Assembly: GCA_937898195.1 (NCBI GenBank)
Contig: CALEJD010000101.1
Location: 1-56,144 of the forward strand
Source: an uncultured Clostridia bacterium
GTDB lineage: Bacteria > Bacillota > Clostridia > Oscillospirales > Acutalibacteraceae
DNA length: 56,144 nt
Direction: 5' to 3'
In this document: positions 16,402 to 25,429 of the stretch, piece after piece
How the letters are laid out: every line of letters starts with the position of its first letter
Position numbering within the stretch: the stretch's first letter is position 1
Position numbers and translations under genes: made by a program
Notes under the pieces: model-generated
The model's database searches: none
What the model was told of the DNA's origin: nothing
The model's input: only the letters and a program-made list of their open reading frames with translations

Positions 16402-17907
16402 TTATAAACAATCATCTACTTTGCAGTTATTAATTACTTTAAAATTCTTAAATAATCGTTTAACATTAAACAACAATAATATTCCCACAAAGAATACATA
16501 AACCACAAAAAGAACAATAAGGTAATGGAAATTATTATTCACCATTAAATTACGCAACGCTATTGCAGCTGTAGAGCATAATGCTAATTGCACCACAAAC
16601 CGCAACAAATACTTCATATCAAACATTTTAAAGATATTAGTTTTCAGTTCCTTTGCACTCAAAGAAAGAAGTATTATACCCTGACCTACTGTTACAATTA
16701 AGGTAGATAACGCTGGACCAACTTCTCTCATAGCAAAGAAAAGAAGAATATTTAACACCATATTAACAACAAATGTTCCAACAGATGCAATCATTATTGT
16801 TTTAGTTTTTCCTGCTGCACTTAATATGAGTGTAATGTTCAAAACACTCACAATATCAACAAATATGTATATTATGAAGACGATAATACCAAAACTTTGA
16901 GTAGTATATTTTTCTGTGTATAAAAACCTCATTAATTCAGGTGCAACACAGATTGCTCCCATTGCAAGAATAGTTGTTGATATATATGACAATTCTAAAA
17001 ACGATTTGTACAATGTGTGACACTGTTCATATTTCTTATTAGAAATATATCTTGTAATAAACGGCATAAGAACTGTAACAAAAGATGCCATAATAATATC
17101 AAACGGAAGCAACTTAGATGCATTTGTGTAAACAGCCAAAGTCTCAGTATCTGTAAAATAAGAAATTACAAATTTATTAGCATCTCTGTTTAGAGATTTG
17201 ATAACAACAAACATAGCCATTGGAATACAATAAGTTAATATTTCTCTTACCAATGTCTTATTAAACTTAAAAAGATTAATCTTACAATTATTTTTTTTCA
17301 AAACAATTATAAAATATGCAACTTGAAAGCTATCAGTTATCAACTGGCACAAAAAGACCACAACAATATTATTGAATACATAGCACGATAAGGTAACTGC
17401 TAATAATTTTAAGATAGATACAATAAAATTTCTTACTGCAATCTGTTTCGCCTTTCCTATTGCAATAAACATAACCTGTAACAGTTGGATAGTGTTCTGT
17501 ATAACAGGCAATACCGCTGCGAATATAATCAACGGTTTAATGCTTTCATTACCAAAATATTTTGATATTGGTATCGTACACAAGAGCACCGTTGCAGATA
17601 CAAATGCACCTACAATGTATTGTAATCCAAATATTGTTGAGACATAGGAGTCACGTCTTTCTTTTTCAACTTCCCTGCAAAAATAATAATTGATACCATC
17701 AATAAGACCAAACGTTATCATACTGCTGATGGTGGTAATCAACAACATAACCTGAGAGTATGTACCGTATTCCTGTAATGAGAAATGTCCTGACAATACT
17801 CGGGTAATCAAAATACCTAACATAAGAGTAATTACACGAACAAATATCAAAAAGAAGGAATCGCCTGTTGCTCCCTTAAAGATTGATTTCAAATCCGTCT
17901 TCCTCAA
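16402..17907 (-). CDS. Wzx-type oligosaccharide flippase, locus 1
   Basis: MOP/PST-superfamily protein expected to flip an undecaprenyl-linked repeat unit across the membrane. The 501-residue product has about 12-14 hydrophobic helices. The opening FLIFVRVITLMLGILITRVLSGHFSLQEYGTYS is typical, and VISYFTDTETLAVYTNASKL resembles the equivalent loop of other flippases. The start is probably TTG 17907 or TTG 17892; the latter has GAGGAAG six bases upstream. It is the last gene of locus 1, with an A+T-rich, Lys/Asn-biased composition. Substrate is unknown. Confidence 0.87.
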   Translation of the reverse strand: MRKTDLKSIFKGATGDSFFLIFVRVITLMLGILITRVLSGHFSLQEYGTYSQVMLLITTISSMITFGLIDGINYYFCREVEKERRDSYVSTIFGLQYIVGAFVSATVLLCTIPISKYFGNESIKPLIIFAAVLPVIQNTIQLLQVMFIAIGKAKQIAVRNFIVSILKLLAVTLSCYVFNNIVVVFLCQLITDSFQVAYFIIVLKKNNCKINLFKFNKTLVREILTYCIPMAMFVVIKSLNRDANKFVISYFTDTETLAVYTNASKLLPFDIIMASFVTVLMPFITRYISNKKYEQCHTLYKSFLELSYISTTILAMGAICVAPELMRFLYTEKYTTQSFGIIVFIIYIFVDIVSVLNITLILSAAGKTKTIMIASVGTFVVNMVLNILLFFAMREVGPALSTLIVTVGQGIILLSLSAKELKTNIFKMFDMKYLLRFVVQLALCSTAAIALRNLMVNNNFHYLIVLFVVYVFFVGILLLFNVKRLFKNFKVINNCKVDDCL

Positions 17908-18009
17908 TTTGTTTCACCACTTTCGCTGGATTTATCACAATAATTACTACTTTCCTGCACATCATTTACAATAATAAAACATATATATCTGTTTTTTCAC
18001 TAAACAATA

Positions 18010-19323
18010 CTAATCCATAGCTTGTTCTATGGCATTAATCTGCTTTATTTCACGTGTTAACAAAGAAATTGTTGCCAAATAGAACCACAAGTTATCATAT
18101 GTGAGAATATTCACAGCCACCATTCGAACCATCAGTATGATTACTGGAATCCAAACACCCTGTTTAAGCTTAATTTTACCCATACCTATACGTAGAGTTA
18201 AAAGGAAAATAATTGCGCCAACAATTCCTAAACTGTATAGGAGTTCTATATATGTATTATGAGTAGCCATACCAATTGTTTCAGAAATAGTTTTCAACCC
18301 ATTTCCGAAAAACAATATCTTAACATTGTTTAATATTTCTTCAATATAGCCAATCCATATCTCTGAGCGACCTGTTGTTATAGCATCTAGGGTTCCTGTG
18401 CGGTCCTGCGTAAGTCTATATATATATGCACTAATATAGTCATAAGCAAAATAGAATACAGTTGTCGCACCAGCTGCACAAACAACAAGAAGCTTAATTG
18501 TCTTACGTAAACCTTGTTTAATCGAAACAATTAACCAACAAAGCATTAACAACACTAACGCAACCAGGAAAGACTTACTTATGGACATCAATCCAAAAAC
18601 AGCTAATATAACAAAGAAAAATGTGTGAGTTTTTGTATTTCTATTATTATATAGAAATACAACTATTGCAGACATTACAACAATTATATCCAGTGTATAA
18701 TAGTTAGGATTACCATGTAATCCCGAAAATCTTGACGCATACTCTGTATCCTGTATAGAATCAGTAACAAACAAATCTACCACGGGTAGCATTTCCCTAA
18801 ATAGTGCCAGAATTGAAGAAAGAACAATACCAACAGAATATACGATAACAGTCATATTGATGTCCACATTAACTTTTTCACTTCTTAAATAATAAAGCAA
18901 CAATATTCCTGATGCCATCGTTATGATTGTTGTAATTTCGCTTAACTCTGACAACGCTAAACTATAAAAAGATAATATAGCTAAGGATACAAACAACCTG
19001 ACACCTATCTTATGTATTTTGACAGTCAGTTTTAATATTACAAGAAAAAACAGGACTGTAAAGAAACTCATTCCATTAACATCTAATTTCAATATTGGTG
19101 CAAAAGGCAACAAAAAGAATAAAAACGAAATACAATGTCCTAAATTACTGATAATAAACAATACTGAACTTACACCTGCAAAGGCATAAAAGAAGAAATC
19201 ACCAATGCCACGTGCAAATATCAGCCCAAAAAGCAATGCACAAACACATAATACATATATGTAATTATACTTATGCTTAGTGAGGCTATCTTGTTCAATT
19301 GTATTTGTAACAGTTGGTCTCAT
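18010..19323 (-). CDS. O-antigen ligase/polymerase (Wzy-like) membrane protein, locus 1
   Basis: Probable polymerase of lipid-linked repeat units. The 437-residue protein has about 10-11 hydrophobic segments. A large external loop around residues 190-340 contains SRFSGLHGNPNYYTLDIIVV, SISKSFLVALVLLMLCW and GRSEIWIGYIEEI, the pattern of the O-antigen ligase (PF04932-like) family. The ATG is preceded by AAGGAG. In a locus with Wzx and an initiating transferase, polymerase is more likely than ligase, but sequence alone does not separate them. Confidence 0.82.
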   Translation of the reverse strand: MRPTVTNTIEQDSLTKHKYNYIYVLCVCALLFGLIFARGIGDFFFYAFAGVSSVLFIISNLGHCISFLFFLLPFAPILKLDVNGMSFFTVLFFLVILKLTVKIHKIGVRLFVSLAILSFYSLALSELSEITTIITMASGILLLYYLRSEKVNVDINMTVIVYSVGIVLSSILALFREMLPVVDLFVTDSIQDTEYASRFSGLHGNPNYYTLDIIVVMSAIVVFLYNNRNTKTHTFFFVILAVFGLMSISKSFLVALVLLMLCWLIVSIKQGLRKTIKLLVVCAAGATTVFYFAYDYISAYIYRLTQDRTGTLDAITTGRSEIWIGYIEEILNNVKILFFGNGLKTISETIGMATHNTYIELLYSLGIVGAIIFLLTLRIGMGKIKLKQGVWIPVIILMVRMVAVNILTYDNLWFYLATISLLTREIKQINAIEQAMD

Positions 19324-19412
19324 TTAAATTTCTCCTTATATTAGTAGTTCATTTTTAACAAATCTTATCTAATTATTATATTTCTGTAAAAGTTTTTTTG
19401 ATGTGCATATAA

Positions 19413-20597
19413 TCACCCAACAATAAATTTCTCAAATATTATTTGGATTTTCTCTGCAGCAACTTCTGGAGAATATACAAGAGCGCGTTGCTTTGAAAGC
19501 TCGGAATATTTTTTTATTAATTCTTCATCTTTAGCTAAACGCACTATTGCATCAGCAAGTGAAGATATAGCATTTTTATTATCTGTTTCAGTAATTCTTG
19601 GAGTTATTATTCCATAATCACACTCTACAAAATTATCGGTCACCGCTTCGTAGTTACAATCGTCGCGTAGTATTTCAGCGGGGCCAGAATAACAGTTCGT
19701 GGCAATTACAGGCAAGCCCAAACTCATTGCTTCAGCAAGAACGTTTGGAAAGCCTTCACTTAATGAAGACAGAACAAAAATATCACTTTTTGCCATATAT
19801 TTATATGGATTATTTTGAAATCCTGTTAAATACACCCTATCTTCAATACACAATTCTTTAATAATGCTCAAGTACTTTTCCTTGTAATTACCATCGCCTA
19901 TCATTACAAGTCCCATATCAGTATTTTTTGCAGCTTTTGCAAAGGCTTCAAGCAAATATTCAAAGCCTTTTTCCTTACAAAAACGACCTACAACAGAAAT
20001 TGTCTTACCATGGCTTTCAATAAAATTATTATATTCATTTTCTGTCTGTTCGGCAGTCAGGTTGGAAATTTCGTTACCATCAATCACATTATAAACCGTA
20101 AACACCTTATCCTTGTGTGCAGGATATTTTGAAATGTAATAATCTTTAATATATTCAGAGTTACAAATCATTGCGTCAGCTTTTGAAAGTGCTTTATGAA
20201 ATTTCTCAGTATAATTCTGCATTTTTTCAAAATCTCTAGCTGAAATTATTCTTTTAGTATTCTTATACGAAACAAAGCTCAGCATATTTTTTATATTGAT
20301 AAACTCATACAGAATATCTATTTTTTCTCGTTTAATAGCCTTTTTAACTCTTGAATATCTAATAAAAGAATTAACAAATTTTCCGATTAAAGAATTTTTT
20401 GGTGGTGCACCTATATCTAACAAACTACCACCATAAGAATACTTGACATCAGAGCCATTAAAAAGTATAAAATACAAATCATATTCCTTTTCTAAAAGCC
20501 TTGATGTATTAGCAGCACTCCGTTCTGTTCCGCCAAGACATAAACTCTCTTTTAAGATTCCGACAATAGTTTTTTGGGGAGGTCTTTCGTTATTCAT
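19413..20597 (-). CDS. Glycosyltransferase family 4, locus 1
   Basis: GT-B-fold sugar transferase of the cytoplasmic membrane face. The 394-residue product has an N-terminal acceptor domain with the Gly-rich KESLCLGGTERSA segment. The C-terminal donor domain holds ISVVGRFCKEKGFEYLLEAF, VYLTGFQNN and SLSEGFPNVLAEAMSLGLPVIAT, which contains the GT4 E-x7-E motif. Sugar and linkage cannot be read from sequence. It sits between the polymerase and another GT4 gene in the same orientation. Confidence 0.87.
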   Translation of the reverse strand: MNNERPPQKTIVGILKESLCLGGTERSAANTSRLLEKEYDLYFILFNGSDVKYSYGGSLLDIGAPPKNSLIGKFVNSFIRYSRVKKAIKREKIDILYEFINIKNMLSFVSYKNTKRIISARDFEKMQNYTEKFHKALSKADAMICNSEYIKDYYISKYPAHKDKVFTVYNVIDGNEISNLTAEQTENEYNNFIESHGKTISVVGRFCKEKGFEYLLEAFAKAAKNTDMGLVMIGDGNYKEKYLSIIKELCIEDRVYLTGFQNNPYKYMAKSDIFVLSSLSEGFPNVLAEAMSLGLPVIATNCYSGPAEILRDDCNYEAVTDNFVECDYGIITPRITETDNKNAISSLADAIVRLAKDEELIKKYSELSKQRALVYSPEVAAEKIQIIFEKFIVG

Positions 20598-20640
20598 TAC
20601 CGTGGTTCAGTCCTTATTATATACAAATAAAATTTCTTGT

Positions 20641-21750
20641 TTATATTTCATTATAGGTTTCCAACAACGCGTTTTTCATAATATTCCAATTATATTTTTC
20701 ATCATAAAGCTTGCGCGCTCTTAAGCCCATTTGTCTGCGCAATTCATCGTCTGAACTGAGTTTGCGAAGTGCATCATAGAACTGATTGGCATCATAATCG
20801 ATTACACAACCAATGTTATTCTCTTCCACTATCTTATCAATTCCAGTACCCTTACAAACTATGAGAGGTTTACCAAGAGCTAAAGCTTCATAAAACTTAT
20901 TTGGCGCGCACAATCTATGATTTCGTATATTAGGCTTATAAATAGCTGAAAGCACTCGCGCATGTGCTGCCAACGAAAGTACACGTGAATAAGGAAGTGA
21001 ACCCATAAATGAAATATTTTCATATTTTTTTGACAAATTCATAGCAGAATCTGAACATGAACCATGTCCGGCGAAAACCAAATTCAAATCGGTATTGTTC
21101 TCATATTCTTCAAGTATTTCAGGAACAAGACGTCTGTCTGACATTACTCCACAATAAAAATAATCCATTGTTTCTTCTTTAACAGGCATAACACTTAATT
21201 CTGGAGAATTGTGTATTATTATGAGCTTTTTAGGATTAGCTTTCACTATTTGCTCTTTTCTTTCTTCGGTACAAATAATGGTCACATCAGCAAAATCAAT
21301 TGTTTTAATCTCCATTCGCTCAACTAAAGAGCACAAAAAAGATGGAACAAAGTGAGAATCTATGTAATAGTCAAAAATATCATAAACTAATTTAACATTA
21401 TTTTTTTTGCAGAATAATCGTGCTGGGATACCAGTATCGAGGTCACAGGCATGAACTGCAAAAAGATTACCGACTTTATTAAGTGATTTTAATATCCATC
21501 TAAACCAACCGAATAGTTTGTCGATATTTTTCATTCCTATACCATTTTCGAGATGTGCATCAAAGAAAGAAAAGTTGACTGCATCGTTAACAGAGGCAAA
21601 GGCTTTCTTACATTGCTCAACAGCTGTACCATCACGGTCCCACCCTAAAACCTCAACTTGATATCCAGCTTCCACCAAAGCCATTATTTCCTTTGTTGAA
21701 CGGGAATCATTGAAAATACTGGTTCCTCTAACAAATGCAATTTTTTTCAT
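20641..21750 (-). CDS. Glycosyltransferase family 4, locus 1
   Basis: A 369-residue GT-B-type transferase. The first domain includes YEVEVLGWDRDG-like and AVHACDLDTGIPARLFCKK segments. The second has DYFYCGVMSDRRLVPEIL, ISFMGSLPYSRVL and NKFYEALALGKPLIVCKG, the donor-site E-x7-E region. LCAPNKFYEALALG is typical of transferases of the WsaF/EpsF kind. GGAAGGA precedes ATG. Donor and acceptor are unknown. Confidence 0.85.
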   Translation of the reverse strand: MKKIAFVRGTSIFNDSRSTKEIMALVEAGYQVEVLGWDRDGTAVEQCKKAFASVNDAVNFSFFDAHLENGIGMKNIDKLFGWFRWILKSLNKVGNLFAVHACDLDTGIPARLFCKKNNVKLVYDIFDYYIDSHFVPSFLCSLVERMEIKTIDFADVTIICTEERKEQIVKANPKKLIIIHNSPELSVMPVKEETMDYFYCGVMSDRRLVPEILEEYENNTDLNLVFAGHGSCSDSAMNLSKKYENISFMGSLPYSRVLSLAAHARVLSAIYKPNIRNHRLCAPNKFYEALALGKPLIVCKGTGIDKIVEENNIGCVIDYDANQFYDALRKLSSDDELRRQMGLRARKLYDEKYNWNIMKNALLETYNEI

Positions 21751-21792
21751 TCAACTTATTCCTTCCTTTAAAATTACATTTAAACGAACACG

Positions 21793-22884
21793 CTACTTTT
21801 CTAAAATATCTGCAATACGCTTACAAGCAAACCCATCACCGTAAGGATTACTTGCTTTTGCCATAGAATTATATGTGTCAGCATCATCAAGCAACAGTTT
21901 AAAATTATCGTAAATAACTTGCTCGTCCGTTCCAACAAGTTTAAGTGTTCCTGCTTTAATACCTTCTGGGCGTTCTGTTGTATCACGCATAACAAGAACA
22001 GGTTTGCCCAGTGATGGTGCCTCTTCCTGAATCCCACCACTATCAGTCAATATCATAAAACTACGCGCAAGAAAATTATGAAAATCAATCACCTCAAGGG
22101 GTTCAATGATATGAACTCTATCACAACCACTTAACTCCTCGTCTGCAGCCTTTCTGACAACTGGATTCATATGAATAGGATATATTGCCTTTACGTCTGG
22201 ATATTCGTCCATTACATGGCGTATTGCGCGGAACATATTGTGCATTGGTTCACCCAAATTTTCACGACGGTGCGCTGTAATCATAATCAAACGACTATCC
22301 TTTGCCCATTCTAATTCAGGATGTGTATAGTCATCACGCACAGTAGTTTTCAATGCATCAATAGCTGTATTTCCTGTTATATAAATTGTATTTTCTTCCT
22401 TACCTTCTTTTACAAGATTGGCTTTAGAAAGTTCTGTAGGCGCAAAATTGTATTTAGAAATAATTGATACAGCTTGACGATTAAACTCTTCTGGATAAGG
22501 GCTAAAAATATTATATGTACGAAGCCCAGCTTCTACATGGCCAACTGCAATCTGCTTATAGAAACAAGCAAGAGCCGTTACAAAAGTAGTGGTTGTATCA
22601 CCATGAACAAGTACAACATCAGGATTTACTTCATCAAGAACTTCGCCGATTCTATTCAAAATATTTGTTGTAATATCAAATAGGGTTTGCCCTTCTTTCA
22701 TAATTGAAAGGTCATAGTCAGGCTCCACTTTAAAAGTATCAAGAACCATATCAAGCATCTGACGATGTTGACCTGTAACACAAACTACTGTTTTGATGTT
22801 CTCTCTTGATTTAAGTTCATTTATAAGTGGACACATTTTTATCGCTTCAGGGCGCGTACCGAAAACGAGCATAATTGTTTTCAT
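21793..22884 (-). CDS. wecB: Non-hydrolysing UDP-N-acetylglucosamine 2-epimerase
   Basis: Converts UDP-GlcNAc to UDP-ManNAc in the cytoplasm. The 363-residue product begins MKTIMLVFGTRPEAIKM, contains VLVHGDTTTT, VGHVEAGLRTYNIFSPYPEE, MITAHRRENLG and DSGGIQEEAPSLGKPVLVMRDTTERPE, all family hallmarks. ATG 22884 has GGA and A-rich spacing upstream; a TTG two codons earlier is less likely. No ManNAc dehydrogenase lies in locus 1. UDP-ManNAc may be used directly or oxidised by an enzyme elsewhere; the 6-dehydrogenase in locus 2 is a conceivable partner. Confidence 0.93.
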   Translation of the reverse strand: MKTIMLVFGTRPEAIKMCPLINELKSRENIKTVVCVTGQHRQMLDMVLDTFKVEPDYDLSIMKEGQTLFDITTNILNRIGEVLDEVNPDVVLVHGDTTTTFVTALACFYKQIAVGHVEAGLRTYNIFSPYPEEFNRQAVSIISKYNFAPTELSKANLVKEGKEENTIYITGNTAIDALKTTVRDDYTHPELEWAKDSRLIMITAHRRENLGEPMHNMFRAIRHVMDEYPDVKAIYPIHMNPVVRKAADEELSGCDRVHIIEPLEVIDFHNFLARSFMILTDSGGIQEEAPSLGKPVLVMRDTTERPEGIKAGTLKLVGTDEQVIYDNFKLLLDDADTYNSMAKASNPYGDGFACKRIADILEK

Positions 22885-22947
22885 TATCAATTTATCCTTT
22901 CGAAATTACAATCTCAAAAACATTCTGTTATTCTTTCATGCGTATTG

Positions 22948-23967
22948 TTATATTTTTTTATTTATATAATTACCATTTTTGAATTCTTTGGAAAAAAGTT
23001 TTATAATTCCTATCACAGAACCGACACCATATGCAATATGGAATATTGGAAACAGTATAAGCAAAATAAAAAATTCTTTTATACTTGATGTTTGTCTTGC
23101 TGAAAAGAAAATGTCAAGCGAAAAGTATAACAATAATTCAGCAACCAACAACATCCAAAAGATTGAATGGAGTAAACCCCATATACTTAAAAACAAAACA
23201 GAACACACAAATAAAAATGGAATAAAATGACGCAACCCCATTGCTCCAGGACAAAGTTTCATTGTAATAATATTCCACATGCCATTTTTCATTGCCATTT
23301 TTGATATTCCGCTGATTGAGTCCCTACAATAGTACGAAAGATGAATATCATTTGATAAATATATCTTACCACCGTTTTTTCTGATACGGAAGTTCATTTC
23401 ATTGTCCTGATTGCGAACTAAACGTTCATCATAGCCACCGTATTTTGAGAAAACTTCTCGTTTGAAAGCACCAAATGGGACAGTATCAACATATCCACTC
23501 TCACCATTTATTCTAAATTGCGAATTCCCAACACCAAACTTTGACGAAAGCATTTTTGCAATAGCATTTCCAATAACACCTTTTGACTTGGTTTCAGCAA
23601 CACCGCCAACATTTTCGGCATCTGTGTTTTCTAGATAATAAACACATTTTGAAATATAATTTGTCGCATAATCTGAGTGTGCATCAAGACGAACAATATA
23701 TTTACCACAAGAATCAGCTATACCAATATTCATAGCATGAGGCACAAATTTATTTGGATTATTAAGAATCTTAATGAGTTTAGGATGCACACTTTGATAC
23801 TTTTTTAATAGTTCTACCGTTCTGTCCTCAGAGCAACCATCGACAAATATCCATTCCATATTTTCCTTTGGATAATCTTGTAGTAATAAGGAATCAATAC
23901 ACTTTTCTATGTATTTTTCTTCGTTATACACCGGCATAACTACGGATACGATTATATCACCCGTCAT
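22948..23967 (-). CDS. Glycosyltransferase family 2 with C-terminal membrane segments (ExoA-like)
   Basis: Inverting GT-A transferase. The 339-residue product starts with VSVVMPVYNEEKYIEKCIDSLL, then EWIFVDGCSEDRT and KYIVRLDAHSDY (the DxD-like metal site). GGYDERLVRNQDNEMNFRIRKNGGKIYLS is the usual acceptor-side segment. About three hydrophobic helices lie near residues 244-325, as in succinoglycan ExoA-like enzymes that act on lipid-linked sugars. It is in locus 1 between the acetyltransferase and wecB genes. Confidence 0.87.
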   Translation of the reverse strand: MTGDIIVSVVMPVYNEEKYIEKCIDSLLLQDYPKENMEWIFVDGCSEDRTVELLKKYQSVHPKLIKILNNPNKFVPHAMNIGIADSCGKYIVRLDAHSDYATNYISKCVYYLENTDAENVGGVAETKSKGVIGNAIAKMLSSKFGVGNSQFRINGESGYVDTVPFGAFKREVFSKYGGYDERLVRNQDNEMNFRIRKNGGKIYLSNDIHLSYYCRDSISGISKMAMKNGMWNIITMKLCPGAMGLRHFIPFLFVCSVLFLSIWGLLHSIFWMLLVAELLLYFSLDIFFSARQTSSIKEFFILLILFPIFHIAYGVGSVIGIIKLFSKEFKNGNYINKKI

Positions 23968-24056
23968 ACTCTTTTTTCCTCACTTGTTTGTTGTTGAATA
24001 TTTTCAAAAACTCATATAAAGTTATGAAAATAAGTATAATTTTCACAAATACTATT

Positions 24057-24677
24057 TTACTTAATCATTTTATACATATATGAACTAACATTCGTCTTCA
24101 TATAACAATTAAATCCCATTTTTTTATAAAAATTAATACCTCTTGCATTTTCATTCATTACAGACAAAACACAAACTTCTCTGTTGTTCTTTTGAAGCAC
24201 AGAAACAAATTCACGAACCAAGTCTGTCGCTACATTTGAACCTCTACATTCAGCCTTAACGCATATGGATAAAAGGTCACCTTTTTGAACATCTCCATAC
24301 TCTTTTATTTTCTCATCAAGGATAACACGAGTATTTGTTTTACCCTTACCAAACAATTTGTTCCATGCGACTTTATTTCCACTTAACAACAAATACGCCA
24401 TACGAAAACATATTCCAAAAAAATTATGTTTAAGGTATATCTTAAGGTTATTGTTTTCATCACAGTAATAACCCATACAAAGTCCATTTATTTCTTTATT
24501 TTCGTTTTCTGATACAAGAAAAAGTTCTGGAGCTTTTAACAAATATTCATAATAATATTTTTCAAGTAAACGTCCTTTTTGTCCCTTTCCAAGCACGGTT
24601 GAAAAACTATCAGGAAAACATTCAAAATGCAAATGTGCTATCTTTGGCAAATCTTCTTTTCTTGCACATCTTATCAT
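24057..24677 (-). CDS. GNAT-family N-acetyltransferase, locus 1
   Basis: A 206-residue GNAT protein, probably acetylating an amino-sugar nucleotide. It opens MIRCARKEDLPKIAHLHFECF. The acetyl-CoA site is seen as LSICVKAECRGSNVATDLV (a variant of the Q/R-x-x-G-x-G/A loop), followed by VLSVMNENARGINFYKKMGF near the C-terminus. ATG 24677 has AGAGAGG eight bases upstream; a TTG 18 bases earlier is less likely. Following a DegT aminotransferase and a phosphoglycosyltransferase, it could play the part of a PglD-type enzyme. PglD itself is a hexapeptide-repeat protein, so this would be an analogue. Confidence 0.82.
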   Translation of the reverse strand: MIRCARKEDLPKIAHLHFECFPDSFSTVLGKGQKGRLLEKYYYEYLLKAPELFLVSENENKEINGLCMGYYCDENNNLKIYLKHNFFGICFRMAYLLLSGNKVAWNKLFGKGKTNTRVILDEKIKEYGDVQKGDLLSICVKAECRGSNVATDLVREFVSVLQKNNREVCVLSVMNENARGINFYKKMGFNCYMKTNVSSYMYKMIK

Positions 24678-24709
24678 AACTCTAACCTCTCTCAATCAAT
24701 ATCAGCAGT

Positions 24710-25429
24710 TTACCTGTTAATGTATTGGTTATCATCTCTATATTTCTTACCAAGCACAGCAAATACTGTCATAAACATAACTTTTATATCTCCAAAGAAA
24801 CTAAACTCTTCAATTCCTTTAAGATTATAATACATCTTCTGAGGTAATATTTCTTCAATATAAATCTTATCTGCATCATCCACACCATCAAGCATTTTTG
24901 CTTCGTCTTTATAGTAAATACTTGCAAGACTTGTAACGCCAGCTGGAAGCAACAATGTTGCCATCATTTCACTGGAATATTCTTCAACATATTTAGGAAT
25001 TTCAGGACGCACACCAACAAGTGTTAAATTTCCTTGTAGCACATCAATCAACTGTGCAATTTCATCTAATCGACAATCACGAATTATTTTTCCTACTCTA
25101 GTGATACGATTGTCATTATTAACTGTAACCTGTAACCCTTTATCAGCATTTTGCACCATTGTGCGGAATTTGTGAATACGAAAACTTTTTCCATACTGCG
25201 TAATGCGTTCCTGTCGATAAAATACAGGCCCTGGAGAATCAATTTTAATTGCAACAGCCAAAATCAAATAAACTGGTGAAAGACAAACAAGAGCAAATAA
25301 TGACACTATAATGTCGAATAATCTTTTTGTCAATAAACTGAATCTTCGTTTTTTGAGAATATCATAATATCTTCTTACTTCATTTGTTTTCATTTCTAAT
25401 GGAAGTTGTTCCCATTCAATGATTTTCAC
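24710..25429 (-). CDS. Undecaprenyl-phosphate sugar phosphotransferase (initiating), locus 1
   Basis: Transfers a sugar-1-phosphate from a nucleotide sugar to undecaprenyl phosphate, starting repeat-unit synthesis. The 239-residue protein has one membrane segment (about residues 40-62) and the bacterial sugar transferase domain: KRLFDIIVS, DSPGPVFYRQER, FRIHKFRTM, then LDEIAQLIDVLQGNLTLVGVRPE. It lacks the four-helix N-terminus of WbaP-type enzymes, so it is of the short PglC-like class. It starts at GTG, immediately after the aminotransferase stop, with no intergenic base. The central region is longer than in the locus 2 homologue. Confidence 0.92.
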   Translation of the reverse strand: MKIIEWEQLPLEMKTNEVRRYYDILKKRRFSLLTKRLFDIIVSLFALVCLSPVYLILAVAIKIDSPGPVFYRQERITQYGKSFRIHKFRTMVQNADKGLQVTVNNDNRITRVGKIIRDCRLDEIAQLIDVLQGNLTLVGVRPEIPKYVEEYSSEMMATLLLPAGVTSLASIYYKDEAKMLDGVDDADKIYIEEILPQKMYYNLKGIEEFSFFGDIKVMFMTVFAVLGKKYRDDNQYINR